From positions 2,852,001 to 2,916,000 of the forward strand of contig NZ_JACWIJ010000002.1 of the NCBI RefSeq assembly GCF_017811175.1: a DNA stretch of 64,000 bases, in the 5' to 3' direction. The DNA is from Melaminivora jejuensis (lineage in GTDB: Bacteria > Pseudomonadota > Gammaproteobacteria > Burkholderiales > Burkholderiaceae_C). The notes beneath the pieces are model-generated. The model was not told where the DNA came from, searched no databases, and worked only from the letters and a program-made list of their open reading frames with translations. The position numbers and the translations under genes are program-made. Shown piece after piece: positions 57,073 through 64,000 of this stretch; the stretch's first letter is position 1, and each line of letters begins with the position of its first letter.

Positions 57073-58203
57073 ATGACCACCACCTTGTTCGACCCCCTGC
57101 AGGCCGGCGCGCTGCGCCTGGCCAACCGCATCGTCATGGCGCCGCTGACGCGCAACCGCGCCCCCAACGCCATCCCCGGCGCGCTGGCCGCCGAGTACTA
57201 CCGCCAGCGCGCCAGCGCCGGGCTGCTGATCTCCGAAGCCACGGCCATCAGCCACCAGGGCCAGGGCTATGCCGACGTGCCCGGCCTGTACGGCAGCGAG
57301 CAGCTCGATGGCTGGAAGCGCGTGACCGATGCCGTCCACGCCGCTGGCGGGCGCATCGTCTGCCAACTGTGGCACGTGGGCCGCATCTCGCACACCAGCC
57401 TACAGCCGGGCGGTGCAGCGCCGGTGTCGGCCTCGGCCCTGCCGGTCCAGGCCAAGACCTACCTGCACGACCGTGGCGATGGCCGCGCCGGCTTTGCGCC
57501 GACCTCCACGCCGCGCGCGCTGGCAGCCCAGGAGCTGCCCGGCATCGTCCACACCTTTGCCGCCGCCGCGCGCAATGCCGTCCACACGGCCGGCTTCGAC
57601 GGCGTGGAAATCCACGGCGCCAACGGCTATCTGCTGGAGCAGTTCCTCAAGAGCAGCGCCAACCAGCGCAGCGACGACTACGGCGGCAGCGTGGAAAACC
57701 GCGCCCGGCTGCTGCTGGAAGTCACGCGCGCCGTGGCCGATGCCGTGGGCGGCGGGCGCACCGGCATCCGCCTGTCGCCAGTGACGCCGGCCAACGACAT
57801 CGAGGATGCCGACCCGCAGCCGCTGTACGCCTACCTGGCGCGCCAGCTGGCGCCGCTTGATCTGGCCTATCTGCACATCATCGAAGGCGCCACCGGCGGG
57901 CCGCGCGAGGTCGAGGGCCGGCCCTTCGACTACGCCGCCTTCCAGACCGCCTACCGGGACGCCGGCGGGCGCGGCGCCTGGCTGGTCAACAACGGCTATG
58001 ACGGCGCCTTGGCCAGCCAGGCCGTGGCCAGTGGCCGGGCCGATGCCGTGGCTTTTGGCAAGGCCTTCATCGCCAACCCCGACCTGGTGGCGCGCCTGCG
58101 CAGCGGCGCGCCGCTCAACGAGTGGGATACGCGCACCTTCTACGGCGGCGATGCGCGCGGCTATACCGACTACCCGGTGCTACCGCCAGACGGCGGCCAT
58201 TGA
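57073..58203 (+). CDS. Old Yellow Enzyme family alkene reductase
   Basis: A 376-residue FMN TIM-barrel ene-reductase. NRIVMAPLTRNRA, CQLWHVGRISH, GVEIHGANGYLLEQFLKSSANQR and DDYGGSVENRARLLLEV carry the flavin and substrate-binding residues, including the HxxN pair and active-site tyrosine. NemA/XenA-like members reduce enones, maleimides and nitro compounds with NADPH. It follows the GST gene and shares a detoxification theme. Confidence 0.93.
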   Translation: MTTTLFDPLQAGALRLANRIVMAPLTRNRAPNAIPGALAAEYYRQRASAGLLISEATAISHQGQGYADVPGLYGSEQLDGWKRVTDAVHAAGGRIVCQLWHVGRISHTSLQPGGAAPVSASALPVQAKTYLHDRGDGRAGFAPTSTPRALAAQELPGIVHTFAAAARNAVHTAGFDGVEIHGANGYLLEQFLKSSANQRSDDYGGSVENRARLLLEVTRAVADAVGGGRTGIRLSPVTPANDIEDADPQPLYAYLARQLAPLDLAYLHIIEGATGGPREVEGRPFDYAAFQTAYRDAGGRGAWLVNNGYDGALASQAVASGRADAVAFGKAFIANPDLVARLRSGAPLNEWDTRTFYGGDARGYTDYPVLPPDGGH

Positions 58204-58227
58204 TCGCCCGGCAAGCCTGTGTTGGGC

Positions 58228-58285
58228 ATGAAAATATCCTGAAACCCAATACAGGCAAGCGCTGATAGCTATATTTTATGTAGCG
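58228..58285 (-). repeat. dispersed repeat, copy 10, reverse orientation
   Basis: Minus-strand reading: CGCTACATAAAATATAGCTA then TCAGCGCTTGCCTGTATTGG and GTTTCAGGATATTTTCATG. It lies between convergent genes. Confidence 0.72.
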
Positions 58286-58294
58286 ATAGAGGTG

Positions 58295-59941
58295 TCAGGC
58301 CAGCAGGCGCAGTTGCCCAGCCCCAGCCTCAGTCCCAACCGCCAGGCGCGGGGCGGTACCACCAGCCGGTGCGCCACCGTCGGCCAGGCGGAACTGCTGC
58401 ACCACCAGCGACAGGCGCTCGGCCTGCTCGCGCAGCGACTCGGCGGCGGCGGCGGACTGCTCGACCAGCGCGGCGTTTTGCTGCGTCATGCGGTCAATCT
58501 CGCCCACCGCGCCGTTGACCTGGCCGATGCCGGCGGTCTGCTCGGTGGCGGCAGCGTTGATCTCGCCCATGATGTCGGTCACGCGCTGCACGCTGCCGAC
58601 GATCTCCTGCATGGCGCTGCCGGCATCCTCGACCTGGCGCACACCGCCATCGACCGCCGCCACGCTGGCGCCAATCAACTGCTTGATCTCGCTGGCCGCC
58701 TGTGCGCTGCGCCCGGCCAGGCTGCGCACTTCGCCGGCGACCACGGCAAAGCCCCGGCCCTGCTCGCCGGCGCGCGCCGCCTCCACCGCAGCATTGAGCG
58801 CCAGGATGTTGGTCTGGAAGGCAATCGAGTCGATCAGGCCGATGATGTCGCCGATCTTGCGGCTGGAGCTAGCGATGCCGTGCATACTTTGCACCGCCTG
58901 CGCGGCGATCTGGCCGCCGCGCGTGGCGGCGTCCGAAGTCGAGCTGATCAACTGGTTGGCCACCTGCGTGGAGGCTGCCGTCTGCTGCACCGTGGCGGTG
59001 AGCTGCGACAGCGAGACCACCGCCTCCTGGGCGTTGCTGGCGGTCTGCTCGGTGCGCGCCGACAAGTCCTGGTTGCCGGTGGCGATCTGCTGGCTGGCGC
59101 TGGCGATGCTGCCGCTGGCATCGCGCACCTGCGCCACCAGGCGGCTCAGGCCACCCTGCATATCCATCAGCGCGCGCTGCAACTGCGCCACCTCGTCGCG
59201 GCCCTGCACCTGCACCCGCCCGGACAGGTCGCCCCCAGCAATCGCCTGCGCCAGCTCGCGCGCCGACGCCAGGGGCCGGCAGATGGAGACCATGTTCAGC
59301 AGCGTCAGCGGCACCACCACCACCAGCGTCAGCAGCACTGCCGCGATGAACAGCCACTGGGTCTGCTCGGCCGTGCGCTTTTGCTCGGCGACGGCGGCCT
59401 GCACTTCCTGCGCCAGCCGCTTGTCCAGCTCCTGCATCTGCTGGGCGACCGCCGCCATTTGCGTCACGGCGCGCTCGCTCATGCGGTTGGCAACGGTGGC
59501 CGAGTCATAGGCCCCCGCCTCCAACTGCCGCGCCACCAGGGAAAATTGCTGGCGATACGTTGCCAGATACTCGGCCAGCTTGCGCGGCGCGGCCTGGTCA
59601 TCCTCGGCCAGGGTCTGGCCAAAGCGCTCGGCCAGCTGCACCGAAGCATCCACCGCCTGCTCCCAGCGCGCGTGCGCGGCGCGCACCTGCTCGGTGCGCT
59701 CGTAGTGGATGATCATGTCCTTTTCTGCCTGGCGCACCTGCCCCAGGGTTTCGCGCAACTGCCCCAGCACCGTCACGGCGGCGTGCTGCTGCTCGACGAA
59801 GGACTGGCTTTGCGCATGGATGCGCAGCATCCCGCCCATGCCGGCGCCACCCAGCAAGGCCAGCAGCAGCAACACCACGGCGATGGCGCCCAGCATCCGC
59901 AGGCGAATGGAGAAGGCCCGCATGAGGGCATGGAGGTTCAT
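58295..59941 (-). CDS. methyl-accepting chemotaxis protein, four-helix-bundle type
   Basis: A 548-residue receptor: first membrane helix (17-38), a periplasmic four-helix-bundle-like sensor of about 150 residues ([19 protein letters not shown] ... [15 protein letters not shown]), second helix (about 195-217), HAMP, and a full signalling domain with [20 protein letters not shown]. The C-terminus lacks a CheR-binding pentapeptide of the NWETF kind. Third chemoreceptor in this window; ligand unknown. Confidence 0.92.
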   Translation of the reverse strand: MNLHALMRAFSIRLRMLGAIAVVLLLLALLGGAGMGGMLRIHAQSQSFVEQQHAAVTVLGQLRETLGQVRQAEKDMIIHYERTEQVRAAHARWEQAVDASVQLAERFGQTLAEDDQAAPRKLAEYLATYRQQFSLVARQLEAGAYDSATVANRMSERAVTQMAAVAQQMQELDKRLAQEVQAAVAEQKRTAEQTQWLFIAAVLLTLVVVVPLTLLNMVSICRPLASARELAQAIAGGDLSGRVQVQGRDEVAQLQRALMDMQGGLSRLVAQVRDASGSIASASQQIATGNQDLSARTEQTASNAQEAVVSLSQLTATVQQTAASTQVANQLISSTSDAATRGGQIAAQAVQSMHGIASSSRKIGDIIGLIDSIAFQTNILALNAAVEAARAGEQGRGFAVVAGEVRSLAGRSAQAASEIKQLIGASVAAVDGGVRQVEDAGSAMQEIVGSVQRVTDIMGEINAAATEQTAGIGQVNGAVGEIDRMTQQNAALVEQSAAAAESLREQAERLSLVVQQFRLADGGAPAGGTAPRLAVGTEAGAGQLRLLA

Positions 59942-60039
59942 GGCTTTGTCCCTGTGATTTCGGCAGCATCATGCCGTTGCCTGGCGCAACAAAACGTTGC
60001 AGTCTGCCAGACCCGGCACAATCGACAAGGACAAATTTT

Positions 60040-62265
60040 TCAACCGTGCCAGCGTTTCAATAGCAGCGCATTGGTCATGACGCTGACCGAACTGAGCGCC
60101 ATGGCCGCGCCGGCCACCACCGGGCTGAGGTAGCCCAACGCCGCCAGCGGGATGCCGGCGACGTTGTAGATGAAGGCCCAGAACAGGTTCTGGCGGATCT
60201 TGATCACGGTGCGGTGCGAGATGTCCAGCGCCGCCGCCACCAAGGCCGGATCGCCGCGCATCAGCGTGATGCCCGCAGCGTGCATGGCCACGTCCGTGCC
60301 GTTGCCCATGGCCAGGCCGACATCGGCAGCCGCCAGCGCCGGCGCGTCATTCACGCCATCGCCCACCATGGCCACCACATGCCCGCCCGACTGCAGCTGG
60401 CGCACGGCCTCGGCCTTGCCGCCCGGCAGCACCTCGGCCATGACCTCGCCGGCGTCCGGCTCCAGGCCCAGGCGGCGTGCCATGGCCTCGGCAGCGCCCC
60501 GGTTGTCGCCGGAGATCATGACGCAGCGCACGCCGTGCTCCTTCAGGCGCGCCAGCGCCTCGCGCGCGCCCGGCTTGGGCTCATCGCCAAAGGCCAGCAG
60601 GGCGCGCGCCACGGGCGGGCCGCCGTCGTGCTGCTCGGCCAGCACCGAGACGGTGGCGCCGCCTTGCTGCAACTCCTCGGCACGTGCCTGCAGCGCGCCC
60701 AGCGGTGCGCCCAGCTCCTGCATCCAGCGCTGGCTGCCGACCAGCCACTGCCGGCCCTGCACCCGGCCTTCGGTGCCGCGCCCCGGCACGGCGCGCACGC
60801 TGGCCGCCTCGGGAACGGCCAGGCCGCGCTCGTGCGCCGCCTGCAGCACGGCGCGCGCCAGCGGGTGCTCGCTGCCGCTTTGCACGCCGGCCACTGCCGC
60901 CAGCAGTGCGGCTTCGTCAGCCCCCTGTTCCACGTGAAACGCCGTGAGGCGCGGCTGGCCGACGGTCAGCGTACCGGTCTTGTCGAAGGCCACGGTATCG
61001 ACGCGGTGCGCCGTCTCCAGCGCCTCGGCGTCCTTGATCAGCACGCCGTGCTGCGCTGCCACGCCAGTGCCGGCCATGATGGCTGCGGGCGTGGCCAGGC
61101 CCAGCGCGCAGGGGCAGGCAATGACCAGCACGGCCACGGCGCGGATCAGCGCGGTTTCGGTGCCGGCGCCGGCCAGCAGCCAGCCGGCCAGGGTCAGCAC
61201 GGCAATGACCAGCACCGCCGGCACGAACACCGCCGCCACCTGATCGACCAGGCGCTGGATGGGCGCCTTGGCAGCCTGCGCGTCCTCGACCAGGCGGATG
61301 ATGCGCGAGAGCACCGTCTCGGCGCCCACCGCCGTGACCTGCATGACGATGCGGCCCTCGCCGTTGATGGAGCCGCCGGTGAGCTTGCCGCCGGCTTCGC
61401 GCGCCACCGGCAGCGGCTCGCCGGTCAGCATGGATTCGTCCACCTGGGTATGGCCCTCCAGCAGCGTGCCGTCGAGCGGGATGCGCTCGCCCGGGCGCAC
61501 CACCAGGCGGTCGCCGGCCATGATCTCGGCGATCGGCACGTCCACCTCGCCATCCCGGCCCAGCAGGTGAGCGACTTGGGGGCGCAGCGCGTGCAGCGCG
61601 CGGATGGCCGCCGTGGTCTGGCGCTTGGCACGCGCTTCGAGCCACTTGCCCAGCAGCACCAGGGTGATGACCACGGCCGAGGCCTCGAAGTACAGGTGCG
61701 GCACCTCGCCCGGCGCGGCGCTGGCCCACAGCCACAGCGACAAGCCGTAGCCGGCGCTGGTGCCCAGAGCCACCAGCAAGTCCATGTTGCCGGTCAGCGC
61801 GCGCGCGGCGTGCCAGCCGGCGCGGTAAAAGCGCGCGCCCAGGATGAATTGCACCGGCGTGGCCAGCAGGAATTGCGCCCAGGCCGGCAGCATCCAGTGC
61901 TGGCCCAGCAGGTCGCCGAACATGGGCAGCACCAGCGGCGCCGACAGCAGCAGGCCCAGCGCCACCGGGGCAAAGCCGGCCCAGGGCGCATCATCGGCAC
62001 GCTCGGCCTGCGCCTGCTCCGGATCGCGCGGCTCGTAGCCGGCATTGCGGATGGCGCGGCGTGCCAGCGCCGGCATGTCAGGCGCCTGCTGCGCGTCGTA
62101 GCTGACCTGCACCGACTCGGTGGCCAGGTTCACCGCAGCCTCCTGCACACCCGGCACCTTGCGCAAGGCACGCTCCACGCGCGCCACGCAACTGGCGCAG
62201 GTCATGCCGCCCACGCCTAGGTCGAGCGTGGCGGCAGCAAAGGGGGGGATGGGGGCAGTGCTCAT
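60040..62265 (-). CDS. copA: copper-exporting P1B-type ATPase CopA
   Basis: A 741-residue heavy-metal ATPase. One N-terminal metal-binding domain with GMTCASC, eight membrane helices, the CPC ion site ([13 protein letters not shown]), phosphorylation loop DKTGTLTVG, the actuator TGEP (MLTGEPLPV) and [23 protein letters not shown] plus the C-terminal pattern indicate Cu(I) export from the cytoplasm. A parS-like site lies in codons for AFHVEQ. Divergent from copZ; a MerR-type promoter precedes it. Confidence 0.94.
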   Translation of the reverse strand: MSTAPIPPFAAATLDLGVGGMTCASCVARVERALRKVPGVQEAAVNLATESVQVSYDAQQAPDMPALARRAIRNAGYEPRDPEQAQAERADDAPWAGFAPVALGLLLSAPLVLPMFGDLLGQHWMLPAWAQFLLATPVQFILGARFYRAGWHAARALTGNMDLLVALGTSAGYGLSLWLWASAAPGEVPHLYFEASAVVITLVLLGKWLEARAKRQTTAAIRALHALRPQVAHLLGRDGEVDVPIAEIMAGDRLVVRPGERIPLDGTLLEGHTQVDESMLTGEPLPVAREAGGKLTGGSINGEGRIVMQVTAVGAETVLSRIIRLVEDAQAAKAPIQRLVDQVAAVFVPAVLVIAVLTLAGWLLAGAGTETALIRAVAVLVIACPCALGLATPAAIMAGTGVAAQHGVLIKDAEALETAHRVDTVAFDKTGTLTVGQPRLTAFHVEQGADEAALLAAVAGVQSGSEHPLARAVLQAAHERGLAVPEAASVRAVPGRGTEGRVQGRQWLVGSQRWMQELGAPLGALQARAEELQQGGATVSVLAEQHDGGPPVARALLAFGDEPKPGAREALARLKEHGVRCVMISGDNRGAAEAMARRLGLEPDAGEVMAEVLPGGKAEAVRQLQSGGHVVAMVGDGVNDAPALAAADVGLAMGNGTDVAMHAAGITLMRGDPALVAAALDISHRTVIKIRQNLFWAFIYNVAGIPLAALGYLSPVVAGAAMALSSVSVMTNALLLKRWHG
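60926..60941 (+). promoter_or_regulatory. parS-like site 4, within copA
   Basis: TGTTCCACGTGAAACG matches the ParB consensus at 15 of 16 positions. It is inside copA, about 8 kb from the other sites. Confidence 0.6.
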
Positions 62266-62271
62266 GGCTGC

Positions 62272-62303
62272 ACCTTAAACCTTGACAGCATGGCAATGTC
62301 AAG
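62272..62303 (-). promoter_or_regulatory. MerR/CueR-type promoter of copA
   Basis: On the minus strand TTGACA (62302-62297) and TAAGGT (62277-62272) are separated by 19 bases, the over-long spacer that MerR-family activators untwist. The dyad CTTGACA-N9-TGTCAAG (62281-62303) fills the spacer, like the CueR operator of E. coli copA. No cueR gene is in the window. Confidence 0.75.
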
Positions 62304-62341
62304 CCACCTGCGGCGCCGGCGGGTCGGCACTGGCGCCCGGC

Positions 62342-62372
62342 TTGACATTGCCACCGTGTGAGGCTTCATGAT
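62342..62372 (+). promoter_or_regulatory. candidate MerR-type promoter of copZ
   Basis: TTGACA (62342-62347) and CATGAT (62367-62372) are also 19 bases apart. The left part CTTGACATTGCCA is identical to that of the copA operator on the other strand; the right half is degenerate. Confidence 0.5.
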
Positions 62373-62459
62373 GGTCATGTCGCTGGCAGTCGCCCGCACG
62401 GCCAGGGCACTGTTTTTCTGCCTGATCCGACATCAACCCCCCGAAGAAAGGAATCCGCC

Positions 62460-62657
62460 ATGCAATACCAGTTCAACGTCAAGGGCATGACCTGTGGCCA
62501 CTGCGAGCGCGCCGTCGTCCACGCCGTGCGCGAGGTGGACACCGAGGCCATCGTGCGCGTCGATCTGGCCAGCGGCCAGGTCAGCGTCGAGAGCGACAAG
62601 TCGCGCGACGCCATCGCCCAGGCCATCCGCGACGAGGGCTACGAAGTCGCCGCCTGA
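62460..62657 (+). CDS. copZ: CopZ-like copper chaperone
   Basis: A 65-residue heavy-metal-associated domain protein with GMTCGHC (7-13) binding Cu(I) by its two cysteines and the ferredoxin-like pattern ending IRDEGYEVAA. It passes Cu(I) to CopA or buffers it. It is divergent from copA and has an AAAGGAA-type site before the ATG and its own strong terminator. Confidence 0.92.
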   Translation: MQYQFNVKGMTCGHCERAVVHAVREVDTEAIVRVDLASGQVSVESDKSRDAIAQAIRDEGYEVAA

Positions 62658-62673
62658 GCGTCCAATGCCAAGG

Positions 62674-62711
62674 AAAAACCGGTGCAGGCTTGCTGCCTTG
62701 CACCGGTTTTT
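62674..62711 (+). terminator. terminator after copZ
   Basis: AAAAACCGGTGCA pairs with TGCACCGGTTTTT around a GGCTTGCTGCCT top that can pair further, followed by T residues. The A-rich 5' arm makes it usable in both directions, so it could also end soxB on the other strand. Confidence 0.9.
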
Positions 62712-62716
62712 CATTC

Positions 62717-62772
62717 AAGAATGATAGCTGTCAGCGCTTTCCAGTATTGGGTTTGATGCCGATTTGACCCCA
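62717..62772 (+). repeat. dispersed repeat, copy 11
   Basis: AAGAATGATAGCTGTCAGCG then CTTTCCAGTATTGGGTTTGA and TGCCGATTTGACCCC. It lies between the copZ terminator and the soxB stop. Confidence 0.78.
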
Positions 62773-62807
62773 AATGCAATCCATTGCCGGGCGATTTTCG
62801 GCTGCGA

Positions 62808-64000
62808 TCAGCCCGCCAGTCCCGGGTTGGGCACGGCGCCGGTCAGGCGCGGCATGTTGGCCTGGCGCGCCGTCACCTTGCCGCCCCGGCCCTTGAGCCA
62901 CTGCTCGACCAGATCCCAGACCATGGGGTTGCCGGCCTTGGCGGCTTCCTCAGACACCGGCGCCCAGCCGGCCACCTTATAGGTCTTGTTCGGGTCGATC
63001 AGCTCGCCCTTGAGGCGCATGTTGGACACGCGCTTGCCCATGCTTTCGAGCGGGTTGAAGTCATAGGTCAGGCCGCCCACGCGCACCATGTCGCCGCCCT
63101 GCTGGTAGTAGGGGTCGGGGTTGAACAGGTTGTCCGCCACGTCCTCCATGACGGTCTTGACCATCTCGCCCTTCATGTCGGTCAGCGTGGCGTAGCTGTA
63201 GGTGGTGGCGGTCATGTCCATGACCCATTCGCGCGTGATGGCCTGGCCGGGCAGCAGCGTCGTGCCCCAGCGGAAACCCGGCGAGAAGGCCAGATCGGCG
63301 CCCTGCACCTCCATCAGCGCATCGACGATGAGCTGGTCGCCCGTGCCGTTGAAGTTGCCCCGGCGGTACAGCAGGCCCTCGGTGACGGCGAGCTGCTCGG
63401 ACAGCTTGGCCTCGTACGGCGCGCGCATCCGGGTGATGAGCGCGTCCATCTCCGGGTCTGCCGGCAGCATGTTGGAAAACACCGGCAGCAGCCTGTAGCG
63501 ATAGTCCGCCACCTGGCCGTCCTTGACCTGCAGATCCAGCACCGCCAGGAACTTGCCGTTGCTGCCGGCATTGGTCACCAGCGTCTGTCCGCCGGCATTC
63601 TTCACGACGCTGGCCACCGGCATCCCGTCGTGCGTGTGCCCGCCCAGGATGGCATCGATGCCGCGCACGCGGCTGGCCATCTTCAGATCCACGTCCATGC
63701 CGTTGTGGCTGAGCACGACCACGACCTTGGCCCCCTTGGCGCGCGCCTCGTCCACCACCTGCTGCATGTGCTCGTCCTGGATGCCGAACTCCCAGTCGGC
63801 GACCATCCAGCGCGGATTGGCGATCGGGGTGTAGGGAAAGGCCTGGCCGATCACGGCGCAGGGCACACCATTGATCTCGCGCATGGCGTAGTGCTTGAAC
63901 ACCGGATCGCCGAAATCGGTGGTCTTGATGTTCTGCGCGACGAAGTCGATCTTGCCGGCAAAGTCCTTCTCGACAATCTCCTGGACGCGCTCCATGCCCA
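62808..64000 (-). CDS. soxB: thiosulfohydrolase SoxB, 5' end beyond the window
   Basis: The C-terminal 397 or so residues of a SoxB protein (usual length about 560). VVVLSHNGMDVDLKMASRV and ILGGHTHDGMPVASVV belong to the dimanganese calcineurin-like domain, and NGTGDQLIVDALMEV with MTATTYSYATLTDMKG to the C-terminal nucleotidase-type domain. SoxB releases sulfate from thiosulfate bound to SoxYZ in the periplasm. The signal peptide and first metal ligands would lie past 64000. Stop at 62808-62810. No other sox gene is visible on this side. Confidence 0.92.
   Translation of the reverse strand, partial: GMERVQEIVEKDFAGKIDFVAQNIKTTDFGDPVFKHYAMREINGVPCAVIGQAFPYTPIANPRWMVADWEFGIQDEHMQQVVDEARAKGAKVVVVLSHNGMDVDLKMASRVRGIDAILGGHTHDGMPVASVVKNAGGQTLVTNAGSNGKFLAVLDLQVKDGQVADYRYRLLPVFSNMLPADPEMDALITRMRAPYEAKLSEQLAVTEGLLYRRGNFNGTGDQLIVDALMEVQGADLAFSPGFRWGTTLLPGQAITREWVMDMTATTYSYATLTDMKGEMVKTVMEDVADNLFNPDPYYQQGGDMVRVGGLTYDFNPLESMGKRVSNMRLKGELIDPNKTYKVAGWAPVSEEAAKAGNPMVWDLVEQWLKGRGGKVTARQANMPRLTGAVPNPGLAG

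Noticed and set aside
59942..60000. Sigma-28 (FliA) promoter upstream of the four-helix-bundle chemoreceptor
   Set aside because: A GCCGAAAT stretch resembles the -10 GCCGATAA, but no TAAA-type -35 lies at the right distance; the other two chemoreceptors also lack a match.

Overview
The window reads as chromosomal DNA of a high-GC betaproteobacterium, most likely a Comamonadaceae member (Acidovorax/Alicycliphilus/Melaminivora-like). The basis is the mnmG-rsmG-lysE-parA-hydrolase-parB order, the split metH, the dprA-LysM-def-fmt block, a quinol-type NO reductase with NorR, and a short intergenic repeat beginning with a GATAGCT-like core, present in at least 11 copies. The species is inference; no rRNA, tRNA, phage, insertion sequence or CRISPR array was seen.

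Layout. 1-507 is a rearrangement scar: the start of an SDR gene, a thiolase tail and a deleted acyl-CoA dehydrogenase tail. 547-7785 holds a thioesterase, a NIT-domain chemoreceptor, norR, and norB with a hemerythrin-like gene. The norR-norB gap carries GGT-N7-ACC boxes and a clear sigma-54 promoter. 7930-8901 encodes a probable PD-(D/E)XK protein and 9095-11877 a TRAP transporter.

11956-30088 is the most notable region: an aryl-polyene/xanthomonadin-type type II polyketide pigment cluster made of two tightly overlapping convergent gene blocks. The plus block (11956-16798) encodes a flavin-dependent halogenase-like protein, an acyltransferase, a glycosyltransferase, a methyltransferase and an antiporter. 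The minus block (30088 down to 16850) encodes two ACPs, two ketosynthases, a chain-length-factor homologue, two dehydratases, a ketoreductase, an AMP ligase, an LpxL-like acyltransferase, a LolA-like carrier, an MMPL exporter split by an apparent frameshift, a methyltransferase, a deacetylase and a hydrolase. Expected logic: an aryl starter is activated, extended on ACP by KS/CLF-KR-DH cycles, tailored, put on a lipid or sugar carrier and exported to the outer membrane.

30229-46961 is mixed housekeeping: PAP2 phosphatase, recQ, a frameshifted acyl-CoA dehydrogenase, LysR, the N-terminal metH module, a diguanylate cyclase, dprA, LysM, def, fmt, azlCD, pgk, two envelope lipoproteins and a methyltransferase. 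47129-52995 is the origin-proximal parB/parA/rsmG/mnmG region. Four parS-like 16-mers were found between 50.4 and 61 kb, three inside coding sequence. The remainder has an FMN reductase, a YkgJ-type protein, two chemoreceptors (one frameshifted), GST, Old Yellow Enzyme, a copA/copZ pair with divergent MerR-type promoters, and the 3' two thirds of soxB at the edge.

Three apparent one-base losses, each in a C/G run (22890-22894, 33085-33088, 56058-56061), break otherwise good genes. They may be assembly errors or real inactivation.
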